DNA of 64,000 nucleotides from Pisolithus tinctorius (GCA_024663395.1 JANFAH010000033.1:248001-312000), one strand, 5' to 3'. Shown: positions 1 through 12,963, numbered from the stretch's first letter. A program made the numbers and translations. Notes: generated from the sequence alone by a model not told the origin.

Positions 1-1
1 T

Positions 2-2149
2 AGTAACTACTCGGATGCTCGTCTCGGGCGCCCAGGATTGGGAGATAAAATGCTCGAGTCTGCGTTCGACCATGGCATGCCACTCACGTCCATCTCCGCC
101 TCACCCCCAGAAAGTCTCGCGGGAAGTGTGCGCAGTGAACGGATTGCCTCTGCAGAATTTGAGAACCGTACTTCATATGACTCTCTCATGGACAGCCGTA
201 ACGAGTTGCAAAAGACCACCGCAGAGGACTCGCTCTTTGAGAAGACAGGCTACAGAACGTCCGTTTCGTCGTCGGATTCCATGTTCTTTGGCAAAGATCC
301 CATGGACGCCCGACATGTCGACCTTCCTCGCTACCGGCCAATTTCAAGTTTCAGTGTCTCCAGTACACATAGTCCCGCGCAAGAAGATGACACGATGATC
401 AGTGTAAGTGTCATCGTTTTCTGTTAAAGTAATCTTCTTAACCTTTGCTTAGATGCTTGGAGGCGGACATGTTCGACGCTGCTCGGTAGGCTCTATGATC
501 GAGACTTCACCTTGCGTTCGCGTGGAGAGGCGCAAACAGTTACCGAATGATCTGCTACCTAAGCCAGTTTTCAAGGGCGCGAAAGGAGACTACGACTCTC
601 CCGATAAATCTCGAGTCATTGAATCCAAGCCATCGATCGCTTCCACAATCAATTCATTCAAGTTTGGAGACGAACGCATGATCCGCGCTAAGCACGGTCT
701 CTTGGAACGTCAAAGCTTGGAGAATACTGCTCTCGCAGCCGACGGTGAAGATACTTCCGGGTCTTGTACGTGTTATTTCCATCTACACGTTGTGTTTCCG
801 TGTTTAATCCCGGCATGTCCTAGTCCGGATACAACCAGTTTTTACCCGGCCGCCCGTCACAACGCGTTCCCGTTCCAGTACGTGCACTTCCAGCTCCGGT
901 GCGGAGACTCCTCCACTCTCTATTTGCGATGGGTACTCGTCGCTTTCCGAGGGTTCCCAGTCGAGCATTGATTTGGCTCAACTCAATCACATGCTTGCAA
1001 ATGTTACGCATCCCGCGGCCATTACTGCCTTTGATCGAATGCGGCCGCGCGCTCGCGGCCATGGGCATCGTCGACGCATTTCCCAAGCTCGGGCATCGAG
1101 AACGTCAATATACGAAACTATCGAAGAAGAAATGACCAGTTCCCTGTCTCCCTTTAGTTCTCCCGATCGATCCACCCCTGGATCTGCAACAAAGACGGTT
1201 CAGCTGCCTGAATCTGTGACGAAGACCATGGGCCCATCGCGTGTTTTCGTCGTCGACCCTGAGACATCTTCGGTCGATTCAATTTCTCCATGGGACGAAG
1301 AAGGGGGCATCACGGTCCTTCGGAAGTACTACGCTCTGAGGGATGAGGCGCAGGACGCTGTCACCGAGAGCAAGCGCACTTGGATGGACACTCCCTTTTC
1401 CATTTTTGCAGTACAATGTACGTCGGTGGTTACCGACGTGGGGGTAGTTCGAGACTGATCTGTTGTTTTCTTTCTCAGCGTTCGATCCACCACGTCACCG
1501 GTCTGGGATGCAGGCATTGCTTGAACATTCAATCCAGAATTACCAACCTCTCCCATCGGAATTGGGTCCACGCCGTATGAGGTCAAGAGCTGACAGTCGT
1601 CCTTCTCCGTACCCGCGTACGATAATGACGTCACATACGCCCTCCCCAGCCGCAGAACAACTTAGGCCCGCCGTCGTACATCCCATCACTAAAGCCGCCG
1701 CCACCGATATTGTTCCAGCCCAACCAAGATGTAATGCACTCCAAGAAGTTGCCATCGATCCCAACGTTAACACCTTATCTGAACATATTGAGAAGCTTGC
1801 AGACGAGAAAGCTGTGGCATCGATGGACAAGCCTGAGCAAGTCTTCGGACTGCCTCCCCGTCCTCGCGTCGCCTCCCAAGCCCGACGCGCAGCACTAGGG
1901 TGGAGCAAGAGGAGTACGGGAAAAATTGGAGCAGAAAACAAGGAGAATAACACGAGTCTAGGCAACGTCAGCCTCGGTACCGGCCTGGCGAATGTCTCAC
2001 AAGGCATCATCATGACGTGCGTATGCGGCTGGTTTTATTTCCTCTCATTGATTAACCGGTTTCATAGACCATCGGAAACCCTTCGATTGAGTCGGCCCCG
2101 GCCTCGCGGGCGCCCAACTCCGGCGTCGACGAGGCCCATCCGCGTATGA
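2..2149 (+). CDS. Partial Ser/Pro-rich protein of unknown function (3' part, five exons)
   Basis: The left edge cuts this gene, so its start is not visible. Five exons join in frame: 2-403, 453-765, 824-1417, 1479-2016 and 2068-2149, ending at a TGA. The introns are GT-AG and about 50-60 bp. The last one (2017-2067) has a length divisible by three and no stop, so it could be read through. The product is rich in Ser, Pro, Arg and Thr, without membrane segments or a signal peptide, and looks disordered. It begins with a compact stretch (SNYSDARLGRPGLGDKM) that looks conserved, and ends in an Arg/Pro-rich tail. I do not recognise a catalytic domain and propose no function. The reading frame survives four splice junctions, so I am confident that it is coding, but not of its role. 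Confidence 0.72.
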
Positions 2150-2615
2150 CCTGGGAACACACTTCTGCGACGGTTTGGTGTATGCTCTTTCCTGATCCGC
2201 GCAATAATTCTTGTCCCTGCACTGCTGTTCATTACAACCTCGCTCTCACATCTGACCCATGCTATGAATATTGCCCTATGCTGTATCCTTTATCTCTGTA
2301 TCAAACTCGTGACACAAGATCGTACTATAGTGAGCCGTTCTATTCTTTGCGAAGTACTATGTCGTAGTACATCTGACATTTTGAGAATGGAATGGTTCTT
2401 GTCACAACCGTAACCTGGTTTCGTGGTAAATTTCTGTACAGCAAACAAGTGTGAGCTTAGCTATGTATCCTAGAATATCAAGAGTCCAGAGAATGAGTGT
2501 GTACCAAAAGTCATGATTGTAACTATACGTGTTTCGTACAACAAATTTCATTTCGTCCAAGAAATTTCAAAGGGAGTAGTACGCGGTTCTAATCTAACAA
2601 AGCAAAGGATTTCCC
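2150..2615. other. Intergenic, convergent 3' ends
   Basis: This gap separates the stop of the left-edge plus-strand gene from the stop of the next minus-strand gene. It is relatively AT-rich and holds only short chance ORFs. I see no recognisable element. It presumably carries both 3' untranslated regions. Confidence 0.5.
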
Positions 2616-4477
2616 CTACCAGGGACCCGGCAGAGGAAACCCAGGCGTCTGCTGGATTTGAAACCCACCACCCGTGCCAGAAGGTGAGTAAGGGGCAGTG
2701 GATGGGCGTCGCACACGATTAGGCACTGGCGGGGGCCGCCGCAGTTTGCGGGGAGGCTGTTGTGGTGCAGGATATAAGGAGTGCTGAGGAGCACAAGAGT
2801 GAGGTGATATAGGCGAAGACGAGGGTGAACTGAGCGAGGAATGTGTGGGTAATGGCTGAAGAGTGGAATCGCCGGTGGGCCTACGAAACATCCCAGTAGT
2901 ATTTGTTGGGTATGTATGTATGGCTGACCCGTCTGATGGGTGGTAATGGTTCCACGAGGAACTGTCATCGGGTAACTGCATAGACATATGGCTGGTAGAC
3001 ATATTATTTGATGGAAACGGTGGCGGCGTTACCCGAGTCGATATAGGAGAGATCCCAGCGTTTCTGCCACCGTGCATAGCCATCATCCCGTCGGTAGCAG
3101 TTGTCAATGGGAACATGAGTGGAGGTGGAGGTGGAGGTGGAGCGAGGATGGAGTTGGCATGACTGCTAGTAGAACGAGTGCGTTCACGGATGGAGTTTCC
3201 TGGTTGACGGCCATAAGAATGACCATGCAGATCCGTCGCGAACTCGGTATTCAAAGTTGTAGACGAGGAGCGCGATGATATGGTGGATTGTCGGCCAGAT
3301 CGCTCGTTACGACCTACGACAGAAGATGGTTCGCAGACCCGCTGAGTAGTACCATTGGTGGTGGACACAGCGGGCGATCGAGCACGCTGTCCAGGATCTG
3401 GAAAGCTTACAGGCGGTGAATTTACAGAAGTATACGATGGGACTGCAGGGAACGAATCCCCGCTGGCGGGAGAATTAAGTTGAGCACTCAATTCCCCATG
3501 TCCTGCATCTGCATCCGCAAGGTCAGCATCCAGCTCCGGAGGAGGGGGCGTTTCATCTACTAGAGTATATGGAGGAACTTCCTCTGCTACATCCTCCGAG
3601 TCCGGGGGCAGTGTATCGAGGGTGGGTGCTGTATCTGGGGTAGAAGACTGGATTACATCGACGGGCGCGTTTTCAGAGCTCGGTGGCACTTCGCTAGGCC
3701 CACCGCAAGGGATTGTCGGGGACGATGCTGGGGCCTCGTATTGGGGTGCCTCGATCACGGGACTTGGTATTGGGTGGTCATGTGAATGTGGTGAGGTACG
3801 TGACGGAGCCAACACTATTGTATGTGAAGGCACTGCTCTTTTCTCGTCGGAAATTCCCGGATATCTATCCCATTCTTCACCACGGTGAGGTGAGGGGGGA
3901 GAAGGCGATAAGAGAACTGCTTTCGAACTGAAATCTCGACTCAAAGCTTCGATATGTTGCTCAGCAGGCGGTGGTCCGAGGTTGATGTGGCGCCGGTTCA
4001 CGGTACGATGATTGGCAAATCTGGGAGGCGCCACGGACTCATCCAAATAAGCGATATTTTGTGACGGGAGAGGTGGCTCCTTCTCCTTGGGTTTTGCGCT
4101 GGCATAAAGACGTTGTGCATATGTCCCAGCAGAAGAAGAAAGGGAGCTCCGGATTTGAGTGCCCGAAAATATCGAATGGGCAGGCAACTGGCTTCTCTCC
4201 CGAGAAGCAGCTCGGCGCTCGATGGTATATACTAAACTATTCTGCCGCGAATCCTGCGGGAATGATGACGCAGGGGAACTTCCAGGGGGTAGGGATGTTG
4301 GTCCAGACTGTGCTCCTGCGGGGTAGCCGTACGCTGGTGTAACCCTGGTCCATAAAAGCATGGAAAAATAAATGGAAAACGTAGAAAAAGAAGAAAAGAA
4401 AAGAAAAAGGTAAGAACTCACCCTCGTGTGTGCGGTTCCAGTCCATAAGGGTGTCCTTGTCTGTTATTTCCAGACAT
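2616..4477 (-). CDS. Proline/serine-rich disordered protein, unknown function (two exons)
   Basis: Two minus-strand exons, 4422-4477 and 2616-4344, give about 594 residues. I chose the ATG at 4477 because its short exon (MSGNNRQGHPYGLEPHTR) joins in phase to the long exon (VTPAYGYPAGAQSG) across a GTGAGT-AG intron. Starting at the other upstream ATG (near 4488) breaks the frame. The first in-frame Met of the uninterrupted long frame reads through the intron and would add a false hydrophobic start. The protein is dominated by Pro, Ser and Thr, with polyproline runs near residue 440 and an Arg/Pro stretch plus Gly-rich tail at the C terminus. No enzyme motif or membrane segment is visible. The polyproline runs could bind SH3 or WW domains, but that is speculation. 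Confidence 0.7.
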
Positions 4478-5281
4478 CTCGAGTCCAACTGGCAACGAAG
4501 TGGTGAATGGGAAAGAAAAAGGTGCTAGAGTCGGCACCCTTATCCCTGTCGTTACAAACCCCTTGTAAAGGCACCAGGTGTCCATGTCAGGAACCTCAGT
4601 TGGCCAACGGGTATATAATATGCCCTTTGGCAGTCCTTAATGAAATTGTTTCTATCAGCCTCCGAACCGACCATCGGGTCCAAAGACACTAAGACATCAC
4701 AGTGGGCTCCGAGTCCGACATGTTGATTGTTCGCTTGACCCAGGCCAACGGGTCCCTGCAAGTGTTCGGTAAACTATTGCCTTGCCAAGGTGAGGCGAGA
4801 AGTCAAAACGTCGAACATCATCCTCGTGTCAGGGATGCTGTGCGGCCCGAGTTCAGTCATACCGGTGTCCAGAGAGAATACCGTGGGGATATCGAATACT
4901 GATCAGTTGATCAACAGTTGGGTATCACACCTTGATCACACCATTAGCGGCCGATCAGGTGGCTAAGCGATTAGTGCAACTCAAAAGATGCATTCAGTCA
5001 CCATGAATTCATGACCAAAAGATGTATATTCCGTAACAGTCATACGAGGAAGTGTCGCGGTCAATGAGTATAAAGAACTACAAGCTAAAGCGCGATGACA
5101 ACAGAGTAACTAAGATTAACTTGTCAGTAATTACGCTTGGTACACTCAGTAGGGTATGGCTAATGGAGAAAGTGGGCAAGTGAAAAAGCAGGGAAGGATG
5201 TACAGACGAAGGTGATATTAGACGTCGTGAGCCAGGAAAATCACAGGACGCAGAGAGGTCCGAAGCACATCCAGAAATGGC
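4478..5281. other. Intergenic stretch without a recognisable gene
   Basis: About 800 bp lie between two minus-strand genes and should hold the promoter of the left one and the 3' region of the right one. Only short overlapping ORFs occur. The segment around 4905-4990 contains several TGATCA-type short palindromes close together. I see no repeat or RNA gene. Confidence 0.4.
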
Positions 5282-6818
5282 TCACATTTGCACGTTGAGC
5301 CCACCCCCGCCCGTTCCAAATGCGCTAACACCTCGAATGACATCTGCAATGACTTGCCGTGGGGAGCTCCCAGAAAATGACCTGAGAAATCTCCTTGTGT
5401 TTGGTGACGTGGACAAAACCGGCGAAGCTGGGGGTGATACGGTGGAAGCGGACGGGACCTTCTTTGGCGTAGAGGGTAAAAGCGAGCTTGATGTGTTAAG
5501 TTGGGGTACCTTCACGGGGCACATGCTTTCTGGTGACGAAGACCGAGGAATCTGAGGTGTTATTTCTCGGTTCCTTTGACGATTGGATAATGGTGGCAGA
5601 GAGGCGAGGATGTCTGGCGACGGCGCACGCGGAGGGTCGTCTGTCAAGGAGATACTAGACGCCAATGCCTTTGGAAGGCTTAGCAAGGACGATGAGGCTG
5701 CAGGGGGACAAAGATATTGACCATGAGTGGACGATTCTGTTGAGTTTGATGGCGAGGAACTGTTCGTTAAGTTCTGGCCCCGGCCAACTTGTCCGGCTTG
5801 TAAAGAGGATAAGGAAGCAGAGGGGCTTGGAGTAGCAGAAGAGCATGGCGAACGCCTCGGAGACGGGAGAGGAAAAAGTTGATCCTCTTCGTCGTTATCA
5901 TCAACCTCTTCAGATATCTGATAAGTAGCTAACTGCGGCACTCGAATCGGGGACAAACGAGGACGCCCATGAGCGCTTGAGGGTGAGTCTGGTGCAACAG
6001 GAAGCGGCTTCTCCACGGATGCACTAGTATCTCCTGGCACGTTCGAGCTGGTGACAGAGGCGCCGTCAATTGATCGGCGACGCTTGTCAACCTCATCCAC
6101 GCTAATTGGGATGTCGCGGGCGAGAGAGCCATAGAATGCGGAAGCAGCACTGCCAGCTACTGTGATCGTGCGGGGCTGACTATCTGTACTGTGACACCGA
6201 CGATAGTACGCAGCGGGTGAAAAACGTTCGGTCCATGTGTCTCCCTGTGAACGTGCTGCATCCGTGACTTCCTGACACGCCGCACAACACGGTCGAAGTG
6301 GTACTGTAATTAGATCTGTCCGCATGGGTGAGGTTGGTGATTTACTTCGTGTGCGTCGACTTGTGGATGGAGACCCAGGGACAACAGTTGCGCCAACTGA
6401 GACAGAGCGATGTACCAAGCATGGGGTAAGAGGCATTGAATCAGTGCATCTCGTAGGGGATTGCATCCTCGTCTGGAGTCTATGATTGCATAGTTAGATC
6501 GTGGTGTGCAATGCTTATCTCCGTGGATAGTTTTACAGACCGTGGAAGTGAAAGTTTGAGTACGACATGCTTATCAACCTCCGGACAAGTAGGCTGGCGA
6601 GATGAGTCTGGGCCCGAAGAGCTGGATGTAGAGCCCCGCCGCTTCCACAAGGGCACCGAATAGGTTTTGGTGACGAGGCGGGGCCGTCGTGAACGAGGGC
6701 TGAGTTCCGGAATGACGACGCACTGCGAGTCGAAGCGGACGGAGCTTCGCTCGTCGTTGGGGTCGGCGTGCATCGACATAGCTGCACCCTCGACAGCTAC
6801 CACTGTTGGCGTCGACAT
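5282..6818 (-). CDS. Gene B, intact copy: Ser/Pro-rich protein of unknown function
   Basis: Two exons, 6537-6818 and 5282-6472, give about 490 residues. The intron starts GTAAAA, has a CTAAC branch site and ends CCAG, and it joins phase 0 to phase 0. The start is the ATG at 6818. The product is Ser/Pro/Arg-rich and probably disordered. It has a CCAACQEV stretch in the second quarter, an acidic patch (EEVDDNDEEDQ) in the middle and a Gly-rich C terminus. I recognise no domain. Its importance is positional: it is the only complete member of a family whose four other copies (at about 9.7, 14.6, 18.6 and 22.2 kb) are truncated and frame-shifted. Those copies lack roughly the last 170 bp of this gene, so this copy is the best model for the ancestral gene. 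Confidence 0.72.
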
Positions 6819-8110
6819 CACAACATACGGAGAGCGACTCGGGCCAAACGACGTTGAAGAAGAAGAAAAAACAGTTAATAGACTGGGAGCTCCGCAAAAA
6901 CGATTGTCATACGACTTCGGGGTAATTACGTACTAGTGCTGATGCTTCACCAAATCAAACTGGTAACTTGTTGGTACTACCATCAAAGTTCTGCCTGCTC
7001 CTCCAAAAGGTGTAGATTTCCGATCCCACCAAGTGGGTCCATTCACACAGCACCAAAGTCCATCTCGTGTTTCATCATACCGTCATGGTGGTGATCTCAT
7101 GTCTGGGGTGATCCCATCATCGATTCCATGGTATGCTTCGTGCTGATATGATGTCCAAGAGAAGTCGATTACTTATGTAATGGTTTATCCTTGTGCGGAC
7201 CGGTCTGACTGCCGGTGCAAGGGACGGAAAGGGTTCATTTCCGTAGGGCGAACATGGTTACGGTGCGTGGGCTGAATCCTGACATAAGAATTCGGTTGAG
7301 TTGCTGCTGGAAAATTTCCGAGTCGGAAATTATTAGGCTGGGCCTGCGCTGGGACGGCCTCGTCCTTGTAGTCTTCGCTCGACGGAAGACAATCGTTGCC
7401 TGTCTCGATTTCGTCATTAATGTGGAGAGTTGAATCAGATTGCTGTGGCCACTATGCCCGGAGTATGCCGAGGGGCCGTGGTGAGGGGGCGCCGATATCA
7501 TTGAATCACTGGAGAAGCCCAAACAAAGATGGTGTCTTTTTGCCATCCGTCACGCCGCCGCCGGTCTGCGTAATGGAAAAGCGCAATCGAATACGCACAC
7601 GACTTGTTGTAGAACCGGTGTGCACCTTTCAAGACGCCCAATGCCAATCGGATACGTCCGTCGAGGTGCCTCGTTCACGGCCCACGGCCCCCTCTGAACT
7701 GTAAAGGGTTATACTGCGATGTCACCATTTCTCCCACTCTCTTGCGCTTCTTGGTCGGGGCCGAAATCTCCTGCGCGCACTGGTGAAACATACTTGGGGA
7801 CAATGGATCCCCTTATATATTTGTGTATATGTAAGTATATGCCAGCAGTTGCTGTGTGTCTAGGCCCCAGACCCACTGACGAACCGAATTGCAGTTGTGA
7901 CCTTTACGTATGTGAGGCTTCAAGCAGTCGCAGCACAGTGGCCAATCGACATCCGTCATGATAGATTTGTAGCACACAGGGTAAAGCAGCGACCGGAGAC
8001 CGGATGGACCGTATCGATACCACGAACGAAAGCACCTGCTAGGTTCTGGATCTTTCATTCTGCGCGCCTGCGCAGCAATTTTTAGGCTTCATTTTGCAAA
8101 CACGTTGCGC
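6819..8110. other. Unit 1 spacer between gene B and gene A
   Basis: No gene is visible here. Much of it (about 7140-8100) is repeated in the later units, including a GGTCTGACTGCCGGTGCAAG block near 7204 and a block ending CACTGGTGAAACATACTTGG near 7780-7800. It presumably carries the divergent promoters of B and A. Confidence 0.5.
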
Positions 8111-8120
8111 ATTATATATT
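8111..8120 (+). promoter_or_regulatory. TATA box of A1
   Basis: The sequence GCGCATTATATATTGGGC lies about 90 bp upstream of the A1 start codon. It is kept at the same spacing in units 2 and 3, within a conserved upstream block. This supports a core promoter. Confidence 0.55.
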
Positions 8121-8208
8121 GGGCACTAGTGCGGTTTCTAGGTCATCTCCTCTTACCCTCGAGCACTCCCTGAATCAGTAACAAGTGCCAGGAGAAAAAT
8201 CTTCGAAA

Positions 8209-8998
8209 ATGCGAGTCGCCTCACTTGTGATCGCAGCGTTTGTGGCCGTGAGCGGTGCTCAGAACATCGGCCCTGGTCCATACAGCGTGGACGCCATTCA
8301 AGCATTGTACAATTCCTCCGTCGTATCACAGTGTGCGACTGCTTGTAGTGTTCTATCGAACAATACCAGCCTGTCGGCAAGCAATGTTACTCACTCGTTG
8401 TGTCAATTCTAACGATGCATATACATATGCAGGGCTGTCAAGCATCCCTGTGCTGTACATCGAATTTCATTCAAAACTACCGTAACTGCCTCGAATGCAT
8501 AAGTCAGCTTCTCGACGGCTCCAGCACCACTAGCAGCACGAAAAGCGCAGTTAACCGTAAGTCTTTCTGTGGGTTGCACGATCGGAGGTTAAACGTTAAT
8601 CCATATGTCGGATAGAGCTATTGACGTCCTGTATTCAAGTGGGTGCCCTGCCTCCACCCCCGACGGCGTCTCAAAACCACATAAACCACACTTCATATGC
8701 TATGGCGTCTCAGACAGGGTCCCAGTGTTGGTGACAATCTCACTGTGCTACATTCAACTCCACTGACCATGTCCCAGTCTCCCCAACTAACTCCCCTGCG
8801 ACTGGCACTGGCGTCGTCTCGGTACCCCCTGCCAGCAGTGTGATCAGCCCTACTAGCTCCTTCTCCGGTTCTCAAACTAGCACTACATCAGTGGGTGCGA
8901 CGCCCTCGTCCACGAATAGCGCAGTCAGAACGACTGTTGGCCAGGCTTACAGTGGTATCGCGTCAGTGCTTGCATGGGCTATTCTCCAAATGATGTGA
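8209..8998 (+). CDS. Gene A1: small secreted Cys-containing protein with GPI-like tail
   Basis: Four exons (8209-8385, 8433-8556, 8640-8726, 8778-8998) give 202 residues. Residues 1-18 form a signal peptide (hydrophobic LVIAAFVAVSGA, then Q/N). The mature N-terminal half has Cys in the order QC...AC...GCQASLCC...YRNCLEC. A Ser/Thr-rich region with N-glycosylation sequons follows, and the chain ends in a short hydrophobic tail (GIASVLAWAILQMM) like a GPI-anchor signal. The first two introns have clear branch sites. The third uses a weak GTTGGT donor, but it keeps phase in all four copies. The architecture fits a cell-wall or plasma-membrane surface protein, or an effector-like protein. I cannot name the family. 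The signal peptide and tail are visible, while surface location is inferred. Confidence 0.75.
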
Positions 8999-9340
8999 TC
9001 AAAACCTGTGATGCCTGCACTGAGCCGGACTCAGCTGATACACATGCATAATCCAGATGGCACTTCCACCAACCCCTCCCCCTGCCGGATGTTTGCCTGA
9101 CACCACGTTCTTCTGTGGTATCTCTGCCGTTCGTTGTTCCTTGGGTGATTGTGGTTTCCTTGACGTCCACTTGTTATCTGATTGACAACCATACGTACTC
9201 AGTATTGTTCCCTGCTATTTAGTCATGTAGTGTAAACTTATACTTGTTGTCAGTCACCAATGAGCACAGTCAACCACGTCAATGCACCAGTCACTTCGTC
9301 GCATTAATACAAGACACTTAATGCCCTTCTTTCCCCGTTT

Positions 9341-9598
9341 GCAGGAGATATGTATGTGGCGTGGATATCATCAAGGCGATCCCTTTGAGTAGGTCCACGA
9401 AGAGATCGATGACAAGTAAGTGCTACCTCGCGTGTCCGTCATCCAACTCTCAGTTCATGCGGCTTCGTGGGTGATCTGCCGAAAGAAGTCGAGGAGGCAG
9501 CGAAGAAAACTTCACCATTTTGCACCGCGGATCAGTTCGTTTTCCTTTCGTATGACATCATTGATGACCCAGGATCATCCTTCTTTCCATGTTCTTGA
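9341..9598 (+). pseudogene. Remnant C1: 3' coding-like tail downstream of A1
   Basis: This block follows A in every unit. In this copy a GTAAGT donor (9416) and an AG acceptor (9453) join an EEIDD stretch to an open frame that reads SCGFVGDLPKEVEEAAK and later DQFVFLSYDIIDDPGSSFF before TGA at 9596. The peptide is recognisable in all four units, so it descends from real coding sequence of a third gene. I do not recognise the family. Units 1 and 2 lack about 130 bp that units 3 and 4 keep. No start or upstream exons are evident, so I treat it as a gene fragment. Confidence 0.45.
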
Positions 9599-9699
9599 CT
9601 CTGAATAATCTGGGATGGAAGCATTGATGACACGTTAATCAGACATGATCGAAAGGTTAACTTAAAGAACCTGCGACTATGGATTCAGACGTATGTAAC

Positions 9700-10853
9700 A
9701 GGAAGAGGGAGGCACCTTCTTCGGCGTAAGAGGTAAATGCGAGATTGACGTGTTAGTTTAGAGGTACCTTCCCAGGAAAGATACTTTCTGGTGATGTAGG
9801 CTGGGAGATGTGAGAGTTTATTTCCTGGTTCCCTTGACGGTTGGATAACGGTGGAGAGATTGGACACAGGGAAGCAAGGATGTTGACCGTAAATGTATGA
9901 TTCTCCCGAGCAGGTTGATGGCGAGGAACCTAGCCGTCAAAGTCTGTCCAACTTGTGAATAAGATAAAGAAGTCGAGGGCCCTTGGAGTCGCGGAAGAAC
10001 ATGGCGAACGCCTCGGAGACAGGAGAGGGAAGACTTGATCTTCTTTACCGTCATTATCAAATTCTTCTGATATGCCATGTAAAGCTAATTGTGGTACCCG
10101 AATCTGAGACAAACCAGGACGCCCATGGCCTCTTGAAGGTGAGTCATTAATGGGATGTCGCAGGAGAGAAAACTATAGAATGCAGAGGCAGCACTACCAG
10201 CTACTGTGATCGTGCGGGGCTGGCTGTTCGTGCTGTGATACCGACAATGGTTTGCAGCGGATGAAAAACGTTCCGTCCGTGCCTCCCTGCGGACGTGCTG
10301 CATCCGTCACTTCCTGGCACGCTGCACAACACGGTCGAAGTAGTACTGTAATTAGATTTGTCCGCACGGGTGAAGCCCGTGATATACTTTGTGCGTGTCG
10401 ACTTGTGGATCGAGATCCAGGGACATCAGTTGCGCCAACTGATGATGGAGCGATGTACCAAGCACGGAGTAAGAGGCATTGAATCAGTACATCTCACGGG
10501 CGACTGCATCCTCGTTTGGAGTCTAGGGTTGCGTAGTTGGATCGTGGTGTGCAATGCTTGTCTCTTTGGATAGTTTTACAGACCGTGGAAGTGAAAGTTT
10601 GAGAACGACATGCTTGTCGACTTCTAGAAAAGCAGGCTGGCGAGACAAGTCTGAGTCTGAAAAGTTGGATATAGAGCCCTGTCTCTTTCACAATGGCACT
10701 GAGTACGTTTCGGCGACGAGACGGGGCCGTCGTGAACAAGGACAGAGTTCCAGAATGACGATGCACTGAGAGTCGAAGCAGACGGAGCTTCGCTTGTTGA
10801 TGGGATCGACACGCAGTTGCACTCTCGACAGCTACCACTGTTGGCGTCGACAT
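9700..10853 (-). pseudogene. Gene B copy 2, degenerate
   Basis: The start region (STPTVVAVES, ATG at 10853) and many later segments match the intact B gene, for example the IRVPQL and SEEFDN stretches and RTITVAGSAASAFY. The frame is broken several times. The intron acceptor that is CCAG in the intact gene reads CCAA here, and the copy stops about 170 bp before the homologous stop codon. It is not expected to make a functional protein. Confidence 0.75.
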
Positions 10854-10980
10854 TGCAACCTACGTCGGGCCGGACGGTGTTGGGGACAAAAAACAGCAAC
10901 AACTATTAGACTGGGAGCCCCACAAAAATGATTGTCATAGGACTTCGAGGTCATTATGTCCAAGTGCCGATGCCATATTA

Positions 10981-11975
10981 CGGTCGGCGAGAAGGATCAG
11001 CTTAAGAATTCAAGGGTTGAGGTTTCCAGGGTTCCATGTACCCGAGGCTCTGCCCCACAATTAGTGTGTTACGTGATGGATCTATACCATATTGGGAAAT
11101 ATTGCGGTACTTAAGTTTTATGAGATTGTGGACCCCAGAACTGCCTAGTAACTAATAATTTAAGTTACTAGAAGTTATGAGCAAATAACCATTGAATATG
11201 TTTTCAGAGATTTGGAAAGAGCAAACCCTTAGCTTCCCCACCCCTTGACATGTCACATGACATACAAGTCTTCTGAGTCTGACATGTGCATGTTTTGTAC
11301 AATGCAACCCATGTTATCTTAGGCCCTGGGCCCACAGATGCCTTCTCAAACTGTCTGTCATCTCTGGCTAAGCTGCAACTTGTCTATTATTTTTGTACAG
11401 TATGCACTGGGTGCTGACTAAGCATGCAAATTTGCACACTATGAAGCAAAAACACAGTAGTCATAAGTTAGAAAGGAAAACAGCAAAAATAATGCACATA
11501 AACTACAACTATTTGAAAGGTCTCATTGAGTGGTACTGTATTCTGAAAAAGCAAGAAGTAGGATGGCAAAATGGGCAAACTATTGTGCACACACCTGTGA
11601 GGTATTAGCTGGGGGAGAGAGGGGGAAGCCCCTCAAATGATAACAGCTGGGGGGGTCAACACCAAACTATGGAGGTGGTAGGAAACCCATAGATGTACAT
11701 GGATAAACATGAACCACACTATTTAGACCACCCAATCCAGAGCTATACTCAAAGTTGCCTCACCACCCTCTGAATACAAAAACAGGCATATCTTGACAGT
11801 GACCACATGGAACCAGATGACCAAGACATCCCCAGGAAGGGTTAAGTGAGGGGGATAAACTGCCCAAAAAGTGAAAGGAATGGCAGAGAAACATGTGAGA
11901 TACAATCCCAAACCATCAAAGGTGGGGAGAGGAGAATCACTTGAATGACAATGGCTGGTGAGATCAGCACATGTG
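10981..11975. mobile_element. About 1 kb of unrelated, CpG-poor sequence inserted in unit 2
   Basis: Unit 2 departs from the other units right after GCCATATTA (10980) and returns near 11976-11990 with GTGTTGATATGATGTCC. About 180 bp of the spacer is missing at this place. The foreign stretch is AT-richer than its surroundings and almost free of CG dinucleotides, and it has no long ORF. It looks like an old transposon remnant. I could not find clean terminal repeats or a target-site duplication, so its class is unknown. Confidence 0.45.
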
Positions 11976-12963
11976 GTATACTGTGTTTTCGTGTTGATAT
12001 GATGTCCAACAAGAGTCGATTGCTTATGTAATGATTTATCTCTGTGCGGACCGGTCTGACTGCCGGTGCAAGGGAGGAGGTTAATTTCCGTAGGGCGAGC
12101 AAGGTTACGGTGCTTGGGCTGGTCTGATTTGTATAAGAAGGTCAAGTTGATGCTGGAAATTTTCCGGGTCGGAAATTACTAGGCTGTGCCTGCGCTGGGA
12201 CAGCCTCACCGTTGTAGTCTTCCTGAGACAAAGGCTCGACGGAAGACAGTCGCTGCCTGTCTCATTTTCATCGTCGACGTGGAGAATTGAACCTGCTGTG
12301 GCCACTATAGCCGGAGTATGCCAAAGGGCCGGTGAGGCGGGCGTCAATATCATTCAATCAATCGTTGGAGAAGCCCAAGTAGAGGTCGTGCCATGCCACC
12401 GCATCTGCGTAGTGGAACTGTGCAATGGAACGCAATCGGATACGCACACGACTTACTGTAGAACTGGCGTACGATTCTCAAGGCGCCCAATGTCAATCGG
12501 ATACGTCCGTCGAGGTGCCTCGTTCACGGCTCACGGCCCCCTCCGAACCGTAAAGGGCTATACTGCGATGTTGCCATGTCTTCCACTCCCTTGCGCTTCT
12601 TGGTCGGGGCCGAAATCCCCTGCGCGCACTGGTGAAACATACTTGGGGACAATGGATCCCCTTATATATGTATGTATATGTAAGTATAATATGCCCACAG
12701 TTGCTGTGTGTCTAGGCCCCAAACCCACTGACGAACCGAATTGCAGTTGTGACCTTTACGTATGTGAAGGTTCATGGCAGTCGCAGCACATAGTAGCCCA
12801 ATCAACATCCGTCATCATAGCTCTGTAGGACCCAGGGTAGAGCAGCGAGCGGAGCCCGGATGGACCGTATCGATACCACGTGAAAGCACCTTCCAGGTTC
12901 TGGATCTTTCATTTTGCGTGTCTGCACGGTAACTTCAGGCTTCATTTTGCAAACACGTTGCGC
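11976..12963. other. Unit 2 spacer upstream of A2
   Basis: This corresponds to the unit 1 spacer (7140-8110) with small differences, including the GGACCGGTCTGACTGCCGGT block near 12049. There is no gene of its own. Confidence 0.5.
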
